This document shows positions 1 through 8,869 of a DNA stretch of 28,207 nt, piece after piece. Within the stretch, counting starts at the first letter, position 1. Each line of letters opens with the position of its first letter. A program made the position numbers and the translations under genes. The stretch is taken from the NCBI GenBank assembly GCA_016703525.1, contig JADJBW010000030.1, positions 1-28,207 of the forward strand, in the 5' to 3' direction. The notes under the pieces are model-generated. The model had not been told where the DNA came from. It searched no databases and saw only the letters and a program-made list of their open reading frames with translations. The stretch is from Actinomycetota bacterium. GTDB lineage: Bacteria; Actinomycetota; Acidimicrobiia; Acidimicrobiales; Microtrichaceae.

Positions 1-949
1 TCGCAAGTCGTGGAACCGGATCCGCGGGAGATCGGTCGTGGCGATGATCTGACCGAACAGCTGCGAGAACGACTCCGGCGACGGCGTCCGGTGCCGGGTG
101 TTGAGGAACATCGGTGTCGACGGCTCGAGCGTCGCACCTTCGGTGACCAAACGGTGTCGCCACTGCTGGAGCAGCTCGACGGCGTTGGGGTCGAGGTCGA
201 TTCGGCGGCGGCTGGTGCGGGTCTTCACGGGACCTTCGACGGTGCGACCCATCGTGGCTTGCCGTGACCGCACGATCGACAGACTCGATGCGCCGATGTC
301 GAGGTCGCCCCCAGTTGAGTCCGGCGACTTCGCCGCGTCGCATCCCGCTGTGCGCAGCGAGATGCAACGCCGGGTACAACCGCAGGCGACTCGCCGCAGC
401 GAGGAATCGGCCGAGCTGTTGTGCGTTCCAGATCGCGGGCACGGTCGAGCGGTTCGTTCGCTTCGGGGGTCGGGCGCGGCGGGCGGGGTTGGCGTCGATG
501 AGTTGGCGGTCGACGGCGAGGTCGAGTGCGTTGCAGATCACCCGGTGGATCTCGAGCACGGACTTGGGTGACAGGCCCCGGCGGCGGCGGCCACCGTTGG
601 CGATGAGATCGCCGTAGCAGGCGTCGAGGTCGTCGGGTCGCAGCGCGTCGAGTCGGATCGTGCCGACGCGTGGCGCGATGTTGTGGTCGATCATCCACCG
701 ATATCTGTTCGCCGTGGCACGGGTGAGCGTTCCCTTGGTGGCGAGCCACGTTGTGGACATGAACCCGCCCAGGCTCGCCGCACACGTCGGCTCGGGTCGC
801 TGGCGGTCGATGCGGCGCTGCATGGCTTCGGCATCGTCAGGGTCGGAGCCGGCGGGGTGCCAGCAGCGTCGCTCACGGCCGGTGATCGGGTCGTGGCCGT
901 TGTAGGCGACGACGTAGAAGCGGTTGTTGCGTTGCACGATGTATGACAT
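1..949 (-). CDS. Tyrosine recombinase/integrase, 3' end beyond window, one frameshift
   Basis: Site-specific DNA integrase of the phage/ICE tyrosine recombinase family. The ATG at 949-947 opens MSYIVQRNNRFYVVAYNG, a typical AP2-like arm-binding start; a SAM-like core-binding domain follows (about residues 60-150). The catalytic domain has the box-I arginine in AAHSGMRRGEVAGLNW (about residues 195-210). At 308-312 a run of five G on the minus strand shifts the frame; with four G it would read NWGDLD, the expected continuation. The shifted frame continues cleanly to the left edge, where box II HDLR (His and Arg) is the last thing visible; the later His/Trp and the catalytic Tyr lie outside. The gene points away from the catabolic cluster. 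It is probably functional if the extra G is an error, otherwise a pseudogene. Confidence 0.85.
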   Translation of the reverse strand, partial: MSYIVQRNNRFYVVAYNGHDPITGRERRCWHPAGSDPDDAEAMQRRIDRQRPEPTCAASLGGFMSTTWLATKGTLTRATANRYRWMIDHNIAPRVGTIRLDALRPDDLDACYGDLIANGGRRRRGLSPKSVLEIHRVICNALDLAVDRQLIDANPARRARPPKRTNRSTVPAIWNAQQLGRFLAAASRLRLYPALHLAAHSGMRRGEVAGLNWGRPRHRRIESVDRAVTASHDGSHRRRSREDPHQPPPNRPRPQRRRAAPAVATPFGHRRCDARAVDTDVPQHPAPDAVAGVVLAAVRSDHRHDRSPADPVPRLA

Positions 950-964
950 CGCTCTTCATCGGCA

Positions 965-985
965 CTTCGGGTCACCAACCCGAAG
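965..985. repeat. Perfect 8-bp hairpin upstream of the integrase, resembling a tRNA anticodon stem
   Basis: Arms CTTCGGGT and ACCCGAAG enclose the 5-nt loop CACCA, 16 bases upstream of the integrase start. The right arm and following bases (978-990) belong to a 13-base identity (AACCCGAAGGTCG, 977/978-990) with the tRNA-Met half at 22111-22123, in the same orientation. It could be an integrase core-binding or attachment-type site, or an operator. There is no T-run, so a terminator is unlikely. Similarity outside the 13 bases is weak. Confidence 0.4.
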
Positions 986-1164
986 GTCGGACTTGAGCAC
1001 CAGTTCGCGCGCGTTTGAGTCAGCGGCTCAGCCCCGCTAGGCCAGGCTCAAGAACCGATTGCGCGTGACCTGCTCTGCTCGGGGCACGATCTCAAGATGC
1101 GCTCCTCAAGGGCGGGATGGCAGCGATCGGAAACGGCATGCACTGACACGCCTGCAGATCAACG

Positions 1165-1176
1165 CCATCTAGATGG
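1165..1176. promoter_or_regulatory. 12-bp perfect palindrome upstream of the cluster, candidate operator
   Basis: CCATCTAGATGG is a perfect palindrome 57 bases before the GTG of the first cluster gene. A TTGACC box (1178-1183) follows directly, but I see no convincing -10 at normal spacing. The rest of 950-1233 holds no gene. This is a plausible regulator site at the head of the 20-kb operon, based on position and symmetry only. Confidence 0.3.
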
Positions 1177-1233
1177 ATTGACCTTCGACTCGCTCTGTAC
1201 AGCCTCATGTCGGTTGGACCACACTGAGTCACT

Positions 1234-2238
1234 GTGCCCGGCGACCCCTTGACGTTCAGCGTGCGTCTCCCGAGCGGGACCGCAGCCCGCGAGTTCACGG
1301 CGGCGGCGGTCGCAGCCGAGTCGGCCGGCTTCGACCAGATCTGGACCGGCAACGACCAGTTCAAGCGCTCCGGGATCGTGCCGGTGACCCTCGCGCTGGC
1401 GGCGACGTCGCGAATCCGAGTCGGGTCGAGCGTCCTCAATCCGGTGACGCTCCATCCGATCGAGATCGCGTCGCTGGTGGCCGGCCTGCAGGACTTGTCC
1501 GGTGGTCGCTATCTGCTCGGCCTCGGTGCCGGGTCGGAGGTGTATCTCCGCTGGGCGGCGCTCGACTTTGCGTCGCCGGTCGCGAGGACTCGGCGCAGCC
1601 TGCGCATCGTCAAGGCGCTCCTGGAGGACCGTCCCGTCTCCGAGCTGCCTGGTGAGGAAGGGTGGAGCGAGCACGCTCGCTTGGTCGGGCCGCCGGTGCC
1701 GGCCACGCCGATCTACGTCGGCGCGATGGGCCCGAAGATGCTCGCCATGGCCGGCCGTGAAGCCGATGGCGTGCTCGCGCTGTGCCTCCCGCCGTCCCAC
1801 GCCGAGTGGGTGCGCGAGCAGGTCGGGACTCTCACGGCGAGCGCGTTCGACATGGCTTGCTGCATCTGGGTCTCGATCGACGACGACGCCGACGCTGCCC
1901 GGGAGCGGCTGCGCCCCAAGATCGCGGCGGCGGGTGGGCATCTCGCGCCGGAGGTGCTTGCCCGCGCCGGACTCGACCCCGAACGGTGTGCGCGTGTGCA
2001 GGCGCGCTGGGACGCCGGTGACCGACAGCAGGCCCTCGCGTCCGTCGACGACGCGATGATGCAGCTCGGGGTGGCCGGCGACGTCGACCTGGTGCTCGAG
2101 CGGTGTGGGCGCCTGATCGACGCTGGGGTGCGGCACCTGTCGTTCGGCCAGCCGCTCGGCGAGTCCCCGGTCGCCGCGATCCGTTTGCTCGGCAGCCGCG
2201 TGCTGCCGGAGTTGAGAGAGAAGGTGAGGTGCGCGTGA
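1234..2238 (+). CDS. LLM-class (luciferase-like) flavin/F420-dependent oxidoreductase, copy 1
   Basis: A 334-residue TIM-barrel oxidoreductase of the luciferase-like monooxygenase superfamily; these cytoplasmic enzymes use reduced FMN or F420H2. Visible family features are FDQIWTGND (residues 33-41), a GRYLLGLGAGSE nucleotide/phosphate-binding loop (91-102) and PIYVGAMGPKML (159-170). Length is normal and the frame is intact. The start GTG lacks a clear Shine-Dalgarno but matches the start of the second copy at 9823. It is the first gene of the cluster, and its stop overlaps the GTG of the next gene. FMN versus F420 cannot be settled from sequence; no partner reductase is in the window. A role in oxidising the substrate or a ring intermediate is inferred from context. 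Confidence 0.8.
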   Translation: MPGDPLTFSVRLPSGTAAREFTAAAVAAESAGFDQIWTGNDQFKRSGIVPVTLALAATSRIRVGSSVLNPVTLHPIEIASLVAGLQDLSGGRYLLGLGAGSEVYLRWAALDFASPVARTRRSLRIVKALLEDRPVSELPGEEGWSEHARLVGPPVPATPIYVGAMGPKMLAMAGREADGVLALCLPPSHAEWVREQVGTLTASAFDMACCIWVSIDDDADAARERLRPKIAAAGGHLAPEVLARAGLDPERCARVQARWDAGDRQQALASVDDAMMQLGVAGDVDLVLERCGRLIDAGVRHLSFGQPLGESPVAAIRLLGSRVLPELREKVRCA

Positions 2239-3432
2239 CCGCCATCGATCAGACCGACGAACAGACCGGTGGGCTCGACCACTTGCGGGAACCGACGACG
2301 TCGGACGCGATCCTCGAGAACGTCACGGCGATCCTGCCGATCGCCGAGCGCGAGGCGAAGCCGTCGAACGCGCAGGGGTTCATGACCGACGCGATGACCG
2401 AGGCCTGTCGAGCAGCCGGTGTCTTCCGTGTCGGCTTCCCCCGCGACCGCGGCGGGCCGGAGATGTCCATCTCCGATCAGACCCGGATGGTCGAGATGGT
2501 GGCCGGCATCGACGCGTCCCTCGCCTGGAACGTCACGGTGCTGGCCGCGACCGGCTTCTACGCGGGACGGCTGCCGGATCGCGCCTTCGCGGAGCTCTAC
2601 CCCACGCTCGATCTCGCCACCTGCGGGTCGTTCCACCCGAAAGGGGTCGCCCGCCGCGTCGACGGCGGCTTCCGCGTCACCGGGGACTGGAACTTCGGGA
2701 GCGGGATCCGCTCGTCCGATCACGTCGTCGCCGGCGCCGAGGTGGTGGACGAGCAGGGCGAACCGGTCCTCAAGCCCGACGGTTCGCAGCTGACGCTCGG
2801 CGTCTGGCTCCCCCGCGACGAGGTGCGGTTGCGCGACGACTGGCACACGATCGGGTTGCGTGGTTCGGGCAGCCAGGGGTACGGCGTCGCCGACGCGTTC
2901 GTGCCGGCCGATCACACCTTCGATCGCTTCTTCGCCGGCAACGCGGACGCCTCCCCACTGGTGAAGCACCCGGACCTGCCCTTCTACAGCATGGGTGGCA
3001 TCTCGATCGGCATCGCGCAGCGCGATCGACATCGTGGCGACCGAGCTCGCCCGCCGCTCCGGCACCCGTGCCCCCGGAGAGCGCGCGCTCGCCCTGCTCG
3101 GCGAGGCTGACTCCTGCGTCCGTGGCATGCGAGCCACCATCTACGCGGGCATCGCACGCCTCGACGACGAGATCTTCACCCCGGGCGTGGCACCGTCGCC
3201 GCGTGCGCTCGCCCGCGGCGACGCGCCGTTCGCCACCGAGCTCGCACGCCGCGTCCTCGACATCTGCGTCGACCTCTACGGGTCGAAGACCATCTACGAC
3301 GTGAACCCGCTCGAGCAGCTCGTTCGCGACCTCGTCGGGTTGAGCGTCCACCTGTCGACGTCGCGGGCGATGTGGGCGCGTGTCGGCCAGCTCGTCCTCG
3401 ACGAACACTCCGAGAACAGGGAGGAACCATGA
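2235..3432 (+). CDS. Acyl-CoA-dehydrogenase-fold flavin monooxygenase (HsaA/DszC-like), copy 1, frameshifted
   Basis: Resembles the oxygenase component of two-component flavin monooxygenases built on the acyl-CoA dehydrogenase fold; HsaA, DszC and HpaB-type enzymes hydroxylate aromatics using free reduced flavin. The GTG overlaps the previous stop (GTGA). An N-terminal helical domain (about 1-115) is followed by the beta-domain signature GSFHPKG...VDGGFRVTG.W.FGSG (about 131-157). The frame breaks near 3018 in a GC repeat (one base extra or two missing). It resumes as SAIDIVATELA and ends with the C-terminal helical bundle, so the total is about 398 residues, normal for the family. There is no catalytic Glu evidence for a true acyl-CoA dehydrogenase. 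A paralogue is at 15276. No flavin reductase partner is visible. Confidence 0.75.
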
Positions 3433-4708
3433 CGTTCACCGAAGGCACCGGGACGACCGAGACGACGCCGGACTCGGCCGCCGCGGCCGACGCACGGGTC
3501 GCCGAGGTGATGGCGCGGCGACGGCGCGGTGACGCAGCTCGCGAGGCGGCAGGGCGGGCCGACTGGTCGTCGTGGCCGGTGTACGACGCGGCCGCCGACG
3601 GACTGCGGAACTACTGGTACCCGGTGGAGTGGTCGGCCGAGGTCGGTCGCCATCCGGTGGCAGTGCGCGTCTGCGCCGAGGACCTCGTCCTGCAGCGCGA
3701 CGAGCACGGGACCGTGCACGCCCTCCACGACCGGTGCCCCCACCGGGGCGTTCCGCTGTCGCTCGGCAGGAGGAGTTCCCCGGCACCGTCACCTGCGCCT
3801 ACCACGCGTGGACGTTCGACCTCGAGACCGGTGAGCTGGTCGCGGTGATCACCGACGGTCCGGACTCCCCGATGTGCGGCAAGGCGACCGTGCGCACCCA
3901 CCCGACCGAGGAAGCGATCGGGCTGATCTGGGTGTTCATCGGTGATCGCGAGCCGCACCCGCTGTCCGACCAGCTCCCCGAGGAGCTCGTCGACCCACCC
4001 GCGTTCGCCGTCGGCGGTCGGATCCAGGACCGCGGTGGGGACTGGCGGTTGTACGCCGAGAACGGGTTCGACGAAGATCACGCGAAGTACCTTCACCGCA
4101 CCAGCTACTGGCGGATCTTCAAGATGAGGCCCACCTGGAACAAGGTGCACATCGAGCGGCACGGGCGATGGATCTACCGGATCGAGGACGAGCGGCACTG
4201 GGAGGCCGACTTCCCGGGCCTGGGCCATTGGTCCAACGACCGTTGGTGGAAGATCAAGCCCAAGCAACAGCGGGGCAAGCTGCTGGGCAACACCGGCGGG
4301 TCCAAGAAGAGCGACCCCTACATCGAGGGTCAGGGGTTCGCCGGGTTCGCGTCGCTGTCGCTGCCCGGCGTGCTCCGGATCGCCTATCCGCAGTTCATCC
4401 ACTACGAGTTCTACGTGCCGATCGAGGCCGGGCGGACGAAGTACGTCGGCGTGATGGTCCAGTTCAAGTCCGGGCTGCAGCGGGCCGGGTTCTACCTCAA
4501 ATACCTGGGCGGGATCCGCTGGTTGTTCCACGGGAACTTCTCCAGCCAGGATCACTGGATGGTGGAGAACACCGACGCCCCACCCGAACGGCTGTACCGA
4601 CCCGACATCTCCCTGATCGAGTGGCGTCGGCTGGTGGAGGAGGGCAACCCGTTCGACCCCGCGGTGCCCGTCGAGGTGAACGCCGCCGACGAGACGGAGG
4701 AGCGCTGA
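3429..4708 (+). CDS. Rieske non-heme iron oxygenase, large subunit, frameshifted
   Basis: Terminal oxygenase that hydroxylates or demethylates aromatic substrates with electrons from a ferredoxin/reductase pair. The Rieske [2Fe-2S] ligands are C103/H105 (CPHRG) and C123/H126 (CAYHAW). The mononuclear iron site is NGFDEDHAKYLH (two His, about residues 205-220), with an acidic partner in SSQDHW near the C-terminus. The frame breaks at about 3767 between the two Rieske motifs; one G restored gives SLGQEEFPGT. Full length is about 426 residues. The ATG follows GGGAGG and overlaps the previous stop. No beta subunit, ferredoxin or reductase is nearby, so it probably belongs to the alpha-only class and borrows electrons elsewhere. 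Confidence 0.85.
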
Positions 4709-5589
4709 TGCCGGTCGACATCCGACCGGAGCCGCGCGGCCGCATCGTCGACGCCGGCGGGCTCGGCTACCACGTGATCGAGCTGGGCGAGGGGCCGCCG
4801 ACGTTCTTCCTGCACGGGGGCGGACCGGGGTGCACGGCCTGGAGCGACTTCGGGCCGGTGGCCCCGCTCTTCGCGCAGGACCGCACGTGCTACCTCGTCG
4901 ACCTGCTCCAGTACGGCAAGTCGGAGAAGTGCACGATCACCGGACCGATGTGGGACTTCCACGCCCGCACCATCTGCGACCTGATGGACGCGCTCGGCGT
5001 CGACCGGGCGGACTTCGTGTGCAACTCGTGGGGCGGCACGATCGCGTTGAACCTCGCCGCGAACCACCCGGAGCGCACCCGCAGCCTGGTCGTGACCGGT
5101 TCGATGCCCGTGTTCCACGGACCGCTCGCCCCACTCCCGGAAGGCGGACGGCGCGGCCGCAAGGCGCGCGACGCCTACTTCGGCGGTGATGGACCGTCCT
5201 GGGAGAAGATGCGCCAGCTGATGGCCGATCTCGAGTGGTACGACCCCGACGAGATCCCGGATGCGACGGTCACGATGCGGTACGAGCAGTCGATCGACGC
5301 CGACGAGATGGAGCTGGCGGCGCGCTCGGACAGCCCGCGGGGTGAGTGGCAGGACCTGAGCGAGGCGCTCGGCCGGATCCAGTGCCCGGTGCTGTTCGCG
5401 TGGGGGATGTACGACGACTTCCTGACGCCTGACTACCCACTGATGCTCGCCCGGATGATCGAGCACGGCCAGCTGTACGTGATGGACAAGGCATCGCACC
5501 ACCTGCAAGAGGAACGCCCGCAGCACTACTACTCGATCGTGTCCGGGTTCCTCGACCAGGACGATCGGTTCGCACCGGAGGGGAGCTGA
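4708..5589 (+). CDS. Alpha/beta hydrolase of the meta-cleavage (MhpC/HsaD-like) type
   Basis: A 293-residue cytoplasmic alpha/beta hydrolase. Features are the oxyanion-hole HGGGPG (about 36-41, typical of C-C bond hydrolases acting on ring-cleavage products), nucleophile Ser107 in CNSWGG (the usual first Gly of GxSxG is Cys-Asn), an acid in WGMYDDF and His in ASHHLQEE. The ATG overlaps the stop of the Rieske gene (TGATG) and the frame is intact. The product could hydrolyse a vinylogous 1,5-diketone ring-fission product, or an ester or amide. It is one of three hydrolases in the cluster and the closest to BphD/HsaD by the HGGGPG motif. Confidence 0.75.
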   Translation: MPVDIRPEPRGRIVDAGGLGYHVIELGEGPPTFFLHGGGPGCTAWSDFGPVAPLFAQDRTCYLVDLLQYGKSEKCTITGPMWDFHARTICDLMDALGVDRADFVCNSWGGTIALNLAANHPERTRSLVVTGSMPVFHGPLAPLPEGGRRGRKARDAYFGGDGPSWEKMRQLMADLEWYDPDEIPDATVTMRYEQSIDADEMELAARSDSPRGEWQDLSEALGRIQCPVLFAWGMYDDFLTPDYPLMLARMIEHGQLYVMDKASHHLQEERPQHYYSIVSGFLDQDDRFAPEGS

Positions 5590-5591
5590 CC

Positions 5592-5720
5592 ATGCGTCGC
5601 TGGGTCACGAGGTTGTTCGTCGTCGCCGCCGTCCTCGCGGGTGCGGCCACGATGCGAACGCAGCTCGTCCATCTGCTCACCCGCACCACCCGCACCTGGG
5701 TGGGTGCCCCGCGTGGCTGA
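5592..5720 (+). CDS. Small single-span membrane peptide, 42 residues
   Basis: ATG two bases after the hydrolase stop, with GGAG (5582-5585) upstream. It begins MRRWVTRLFVVAAVLAG: a positively charged start and a hydrophobic stretch of about 12-18 residues, then an Arg/Thr-rich tail. It overlaps the GTG of the next gene by eight bases, as expected for a translated operon member. I recognise no family. It could be a real membrane peptide or a fortuitous frame spanning the gap. Confidence 0.4.
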   Translation: MRRWVTRLFVVAAVLAGAATMRTQLVHLLTRTTRTWVGAPRG

Positions 5721-7016
5721 CCCGTCGACGGTCGTCGCCGCGGCCGAGGCGTCGGTCGCGCGCGAGCGGCTCGTCGAGTTGTGTGCCGCGATGGTCGACA
5801 TCGCGTCGCCCACCGGTGAGGAAGGCCCGCTCGCCCGCTTCCTGGCGTCCGAGATGGCGTCGTCCGGACTGAACGGTGAGGTCCAGGACCTGACCGCCCG
5901 CGACGGGGTCGGCGGTGACATGGCCAACGCCCACGGCCGCCTGCTAGGTGCCGGTGACGCCCGGTCGCTGCTGCTCTACGCGCCGCTCGACACGGTGACG
6001 ACCGGCGATCCGACGGAGGATCTCCCGTGGGCCGGACCCGAGCTGCGACCCGACATGCGGCCGCTAGCCGAGGTGCGCGACGACCTCGTCATCGGCCTCG
6101 GCGCGCAGAACCCGAAGGGTCACGGCGCGTGCGTGCTGGCGGCCGCCGAGGCGCTCGCCTCGAGCGGAGCACGCCTGGCTGGCGACCTGATGGTCGGGTT
6201 CGGGGCCGGGGGCATGCCCAGCAATCGGCGCCGTCCCGATCTGCCCGACGGCCACGGAGCCGGGTGCGCGGCGCTCGTCGACCTGTTGCGTCCCGACGAA
6301 GCCGTGATCGCCAAGACGGGGTGGGCGGTCTCGTGGGAAGAAGGTCGGGCTGATGTGGTTCACCGTCGCGGTCGGCGGCACGCACACCTACGTCGGCAGC
6401 CGGCACCTCCTGCCCCTACCGGAACGCGATCGCCGACGCCGCCCACATCGTGCGGGGCCTCGAGGCCTGGTTCCCCCGGTGGGCCGAGGAGCACCGCGAC
6501 GGGCTCGTCGCGCCGCAGGGCGTCGTCGCCGCGATCGACGCCGGGTGGCCGCACCTGGTCGCGTTCACGCCGGCCGTCTGCCGGTTCCACATCGATCTCC
6601 GGATCAGCCCGCGGACCGACCCCGCCGACGCGGCGCAGAGCGTTCACCGCCGAGGTCGCGGCTCGCTGCCGAGATCAGCGCCGGCGCGGCGTGCTCCGAA
6701 CACCGTCACGATCCCAGGACGGCGACCGACACGGACGCCGCGATCATCACCTCGGCGATCCGCTGTTGGGAGTCGCTCGAACACCGCGCCCACGCCGATC
6801 GCCGGGCTGTCCGGCGCCACCGACGCGAACATCCTGCGCGCCCACGGCGTGCCGACGGCGCGGGTGGGGCTGCCGAAGGTGTCGCCCGACCGGCTCGCGG
6901 TCGACTTCCAGCTCGGGATGAACGCCGTCGCGGTGGACGACATGGAGCGGCTCACCAAGCTCCTCATCCGGGTGGCGGTCGACCGTCTCGGCGTGGCCGG
7001 GGACGGTGACGCATGA
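5713..7016 (+). CDS. M20-fold peptidase/amidohydrolase-like protein, several frameshifts, metal ligands atypical
   Basis: The N-terminal 210 residues follow the M20 aminoacylase/peptidase fold from a GTG at 5713, but the usual metal-binding residues differ. The HxD position reads YAPLDTV (Pro for His), the bridging-Asp position reads GAQNPKGHG, and the Glu-Glu pair is absent (GFGAGGMP). The dimerisation domain (LMWFTVAVGGTHTYVGS) and the C-terminal catalytic half (GATDANILRAHGVPTARVGLPK) are recognisable, but only by changing frame near 6345, 6410, 6640, 6670 and 6795. The stop at 7014-7016 overlaps the next ATG. With errors corrected it would be about 434 residues. It may be a metal-independent or inactive relative acting on a substrate amide. 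It is the gene most likely to be truly broken. Confidence 0.6.
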
Positions 7017-8010
7017 GCTCGATCGTCATCGGTGCCGCCGCTTCGCACACCACGCTGATGAACACGAAGTGGGACGAGGTCGATCACCTGCCGCGCGCGC
7101 ACGCCTACCGTGACGCACTCGGGTCGGTGCGGGAACGCATCCGGGCCACCCGGCCCGATCTCGTGGTGATCGTGGGCTCGAATCACTTTCGTGGTTTCTG
7201 GTTGGATTTGATGCCGGCGTTCACGATCGGTGTTGATCGTGTGGTGGCGGCGGGTGAGCACGGGACGCCGTCGGGGCCGCAGCTGACCGATCCGTCGGCC
7301 GCGCTCGGGATCTGTCAGGGGTTGCTCGCCCGGGATTTCGATGTGGCGTTCTCGACGGATCTGCAGGTCGATCACGGGATCTCGCATGCGATCCAGTATC
7401 TGGTGCCCGTGGGCCTGCCGGTCGTTCCGGTGGTCGTGAACGTGTTCGGGCCGCCGTTGCCGACGTTGGCGCGGTGTCTCGCGTTGGGTGAGGCGTTGGC
7501 GCGGACGGTGGAGGAGTTGCCCGGAGATCGGCGCGTGGCGGTGGTCGGCACGGGTGGGCTGTCGCATGCGATCCCGTTCCCGGATTGGCGGGCCCCTGAC
7601 GGTGACGACGAGGAGTTCTTGGCGCGCAGCTTCCGTGAGGGTCGGGGCCGGTGGGAGGAGTTCGAGCCGCGCCGGCGTCCGATCGTGACGGGTGCGACGC
7701 CGCGCCTCAACGAGGGCTTCGACCGGGAGGTGTTGCAGCTGGTCGAACGGGGCCGGCTCGGTGAGCTCGCGTCGCGGTACACGGACGAGTCGCTCGTCGC
7801 GGCCGCGGGCAACGGGGCCAACGAGGTGCGTGCTTGGCTCGTGATGGCGGCCGCGCTCGGTCACCCGGCGGTGAGACGGTGTGCTATTCGCCGATGCCGG
7901 AGTGGTTGACCGGCATGGCCGTCGCGGTGATCGAACCCGACCCGTCGCACCATTCCGATCCGTTACCCCATTCCGATCCGTCACACCATCCCCTGGAGGA
8001 ATCTTCATGA
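7013..8010 (+). CDS. mhpB: Class III extradiol ring-cleavage dioxygenase, MhpB-like, one frameshift, His-rich tail
   Basis: Fe(II)-dependent dioxygenase that opens a catechol ring next to a hydroxyl; MhpB acts on 2,3-dihydroxyphenylpropionate. Sequence landmarks match E. coli MhpB from memory: ASHTTLM (His12), SNHFRGFWLDLMP (His58), LQVDHG (Asp120-His121), GTGGLSHAIPFP (His185) and AAGNGANEVRAWL. A single base is missing near 7870; restoring it gives GETVCYSPMPEWLTG, the normal MhpB end. An extra His/Ser/Pro tail encoded by 18-bp repeats (7943-7996) follows, and the stop overlaps the next ATG. From about 7185 codon choice shifts to G- and T-ending codons. The exact catechol substrate is unknown. 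Confidence 0.85.
7943..7996 (+). repeat. Three 18-bp tandem repeats inside the mhpB-like 3' end
   Basis: Units at 7943, 7961 and 7979 share CGTyrCmCCATTCCGATC (the third diverges at its 3' end). In the corrected frame they encode PSHHSD/PLPHSD/PSHHPL, a His-rich tail. The last unit includes the CTGGAGG Shine-Dalgarno of the next gene. Confidence 0.75.
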
Positions 8011-8869
8011 GCATCTGGACCGATCTGACCGGCGTGTCGTTCTGTGTCGAGTTCGTCGACGCAGGCGGTGTCGCGACGCGGGCGTTGACGGCGGGTCCCG
8101 TCGGTGGGCCGCCGGTGGTGTTCTTGCACGGCACGAGCGGGCATCTGGAGGCGTTCAGTCGCAACATCGTGCCCCACGTCGAGGCGGGGTTTCGGTGTCA
8201 TGCGATCGACATGCTCGGGCACGGGTACACGGCCAAGCCGGACTACCCGTACGAGATCCCGCGTTACGTCGAGCATCTCGTGGCCTATCTCGACGCCCAG
8301 GGGATCGAGGCTGCTCACTTCGTCGGGGAGTCGCTCGGTGGTTGGGTGGCGGGCTGGTTGGCGAGCGAGCAACCGGAGCGGGTGGCGAGCTTGCAGTTGG
8401 TGGCGGCCGGGGGGACGAAGGCGAACCCGCAGATCATGGAACGGATCAAGTCGTCGACGACCAAGGCGGTCACCGAGGACGACATCGATCTGACCCGCAA
8501 GCGGCTGCATCTGTTGATGTACGACGGTGACAAAGACGTCAGCGAGGAGCTGGTCGAGATCCGTCACGCGATCTATCACCATCCGGACTTCATCGCGAAC
8601 CTGCACAACTTGTTGTGCTTGCAGGAAAGATGGAGATCCGGCAACGGAACCTGATGCGACCCGAACGGCTCGCGAAGATCAGCGTGCCGACGATGGTCGT
8701 GTGGGGCAACGAGAACCCCTTCGGTGAGATCCCCGAAGCGACCGCGATGCACGAAGCGATCCCCGGCTCGCGGCTCGAGCTCGTCGGCAAGTGCGGGCAC
8801 TGGCCCCAACACGAACAAGCCGACTGGTTCAACCCCCTCAGCATCGACTTCATCGAGGCCAACCTGTGA
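8007..8869 (+). CDS. mhpC: Alpha/beta hydrolase, MhpC-like C-C bond hydrolase, one frameshift
   Basis: Follows the dioxygenase with an ATGA overlap and a clear CTGGAGGA ribosome site, the arrangement seen for mhpB-mhpC. Expected to hydrolyse the 2-hydroxy-6-oxo ring-fission product to 2-hydroxypentadienoate and an acid. Nucleophile Ser109 in GESLGG, acid in VVWGNEN, His in GKCGHWPQ; the oxyanion region is HGTSGH. The frame breaks at about 8632; one A restored gives LQEKMEIRQRN. Full length is about 288 residues, normal. Codon choice in the first two thirds differs from the last third. The neighbouring extradiol gene supports the assignment more than motif detail does. Confidence 0.75.

Noticed and set aside
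2235..3432. True acyl-CoA dehydrogenase of beta-oxidation
   Set aside because: FHPKG, VDGGF and GSG motifs match the flavin monooxygenase branch, and neighbours are oxygenases rather than CoA-pathway genes.
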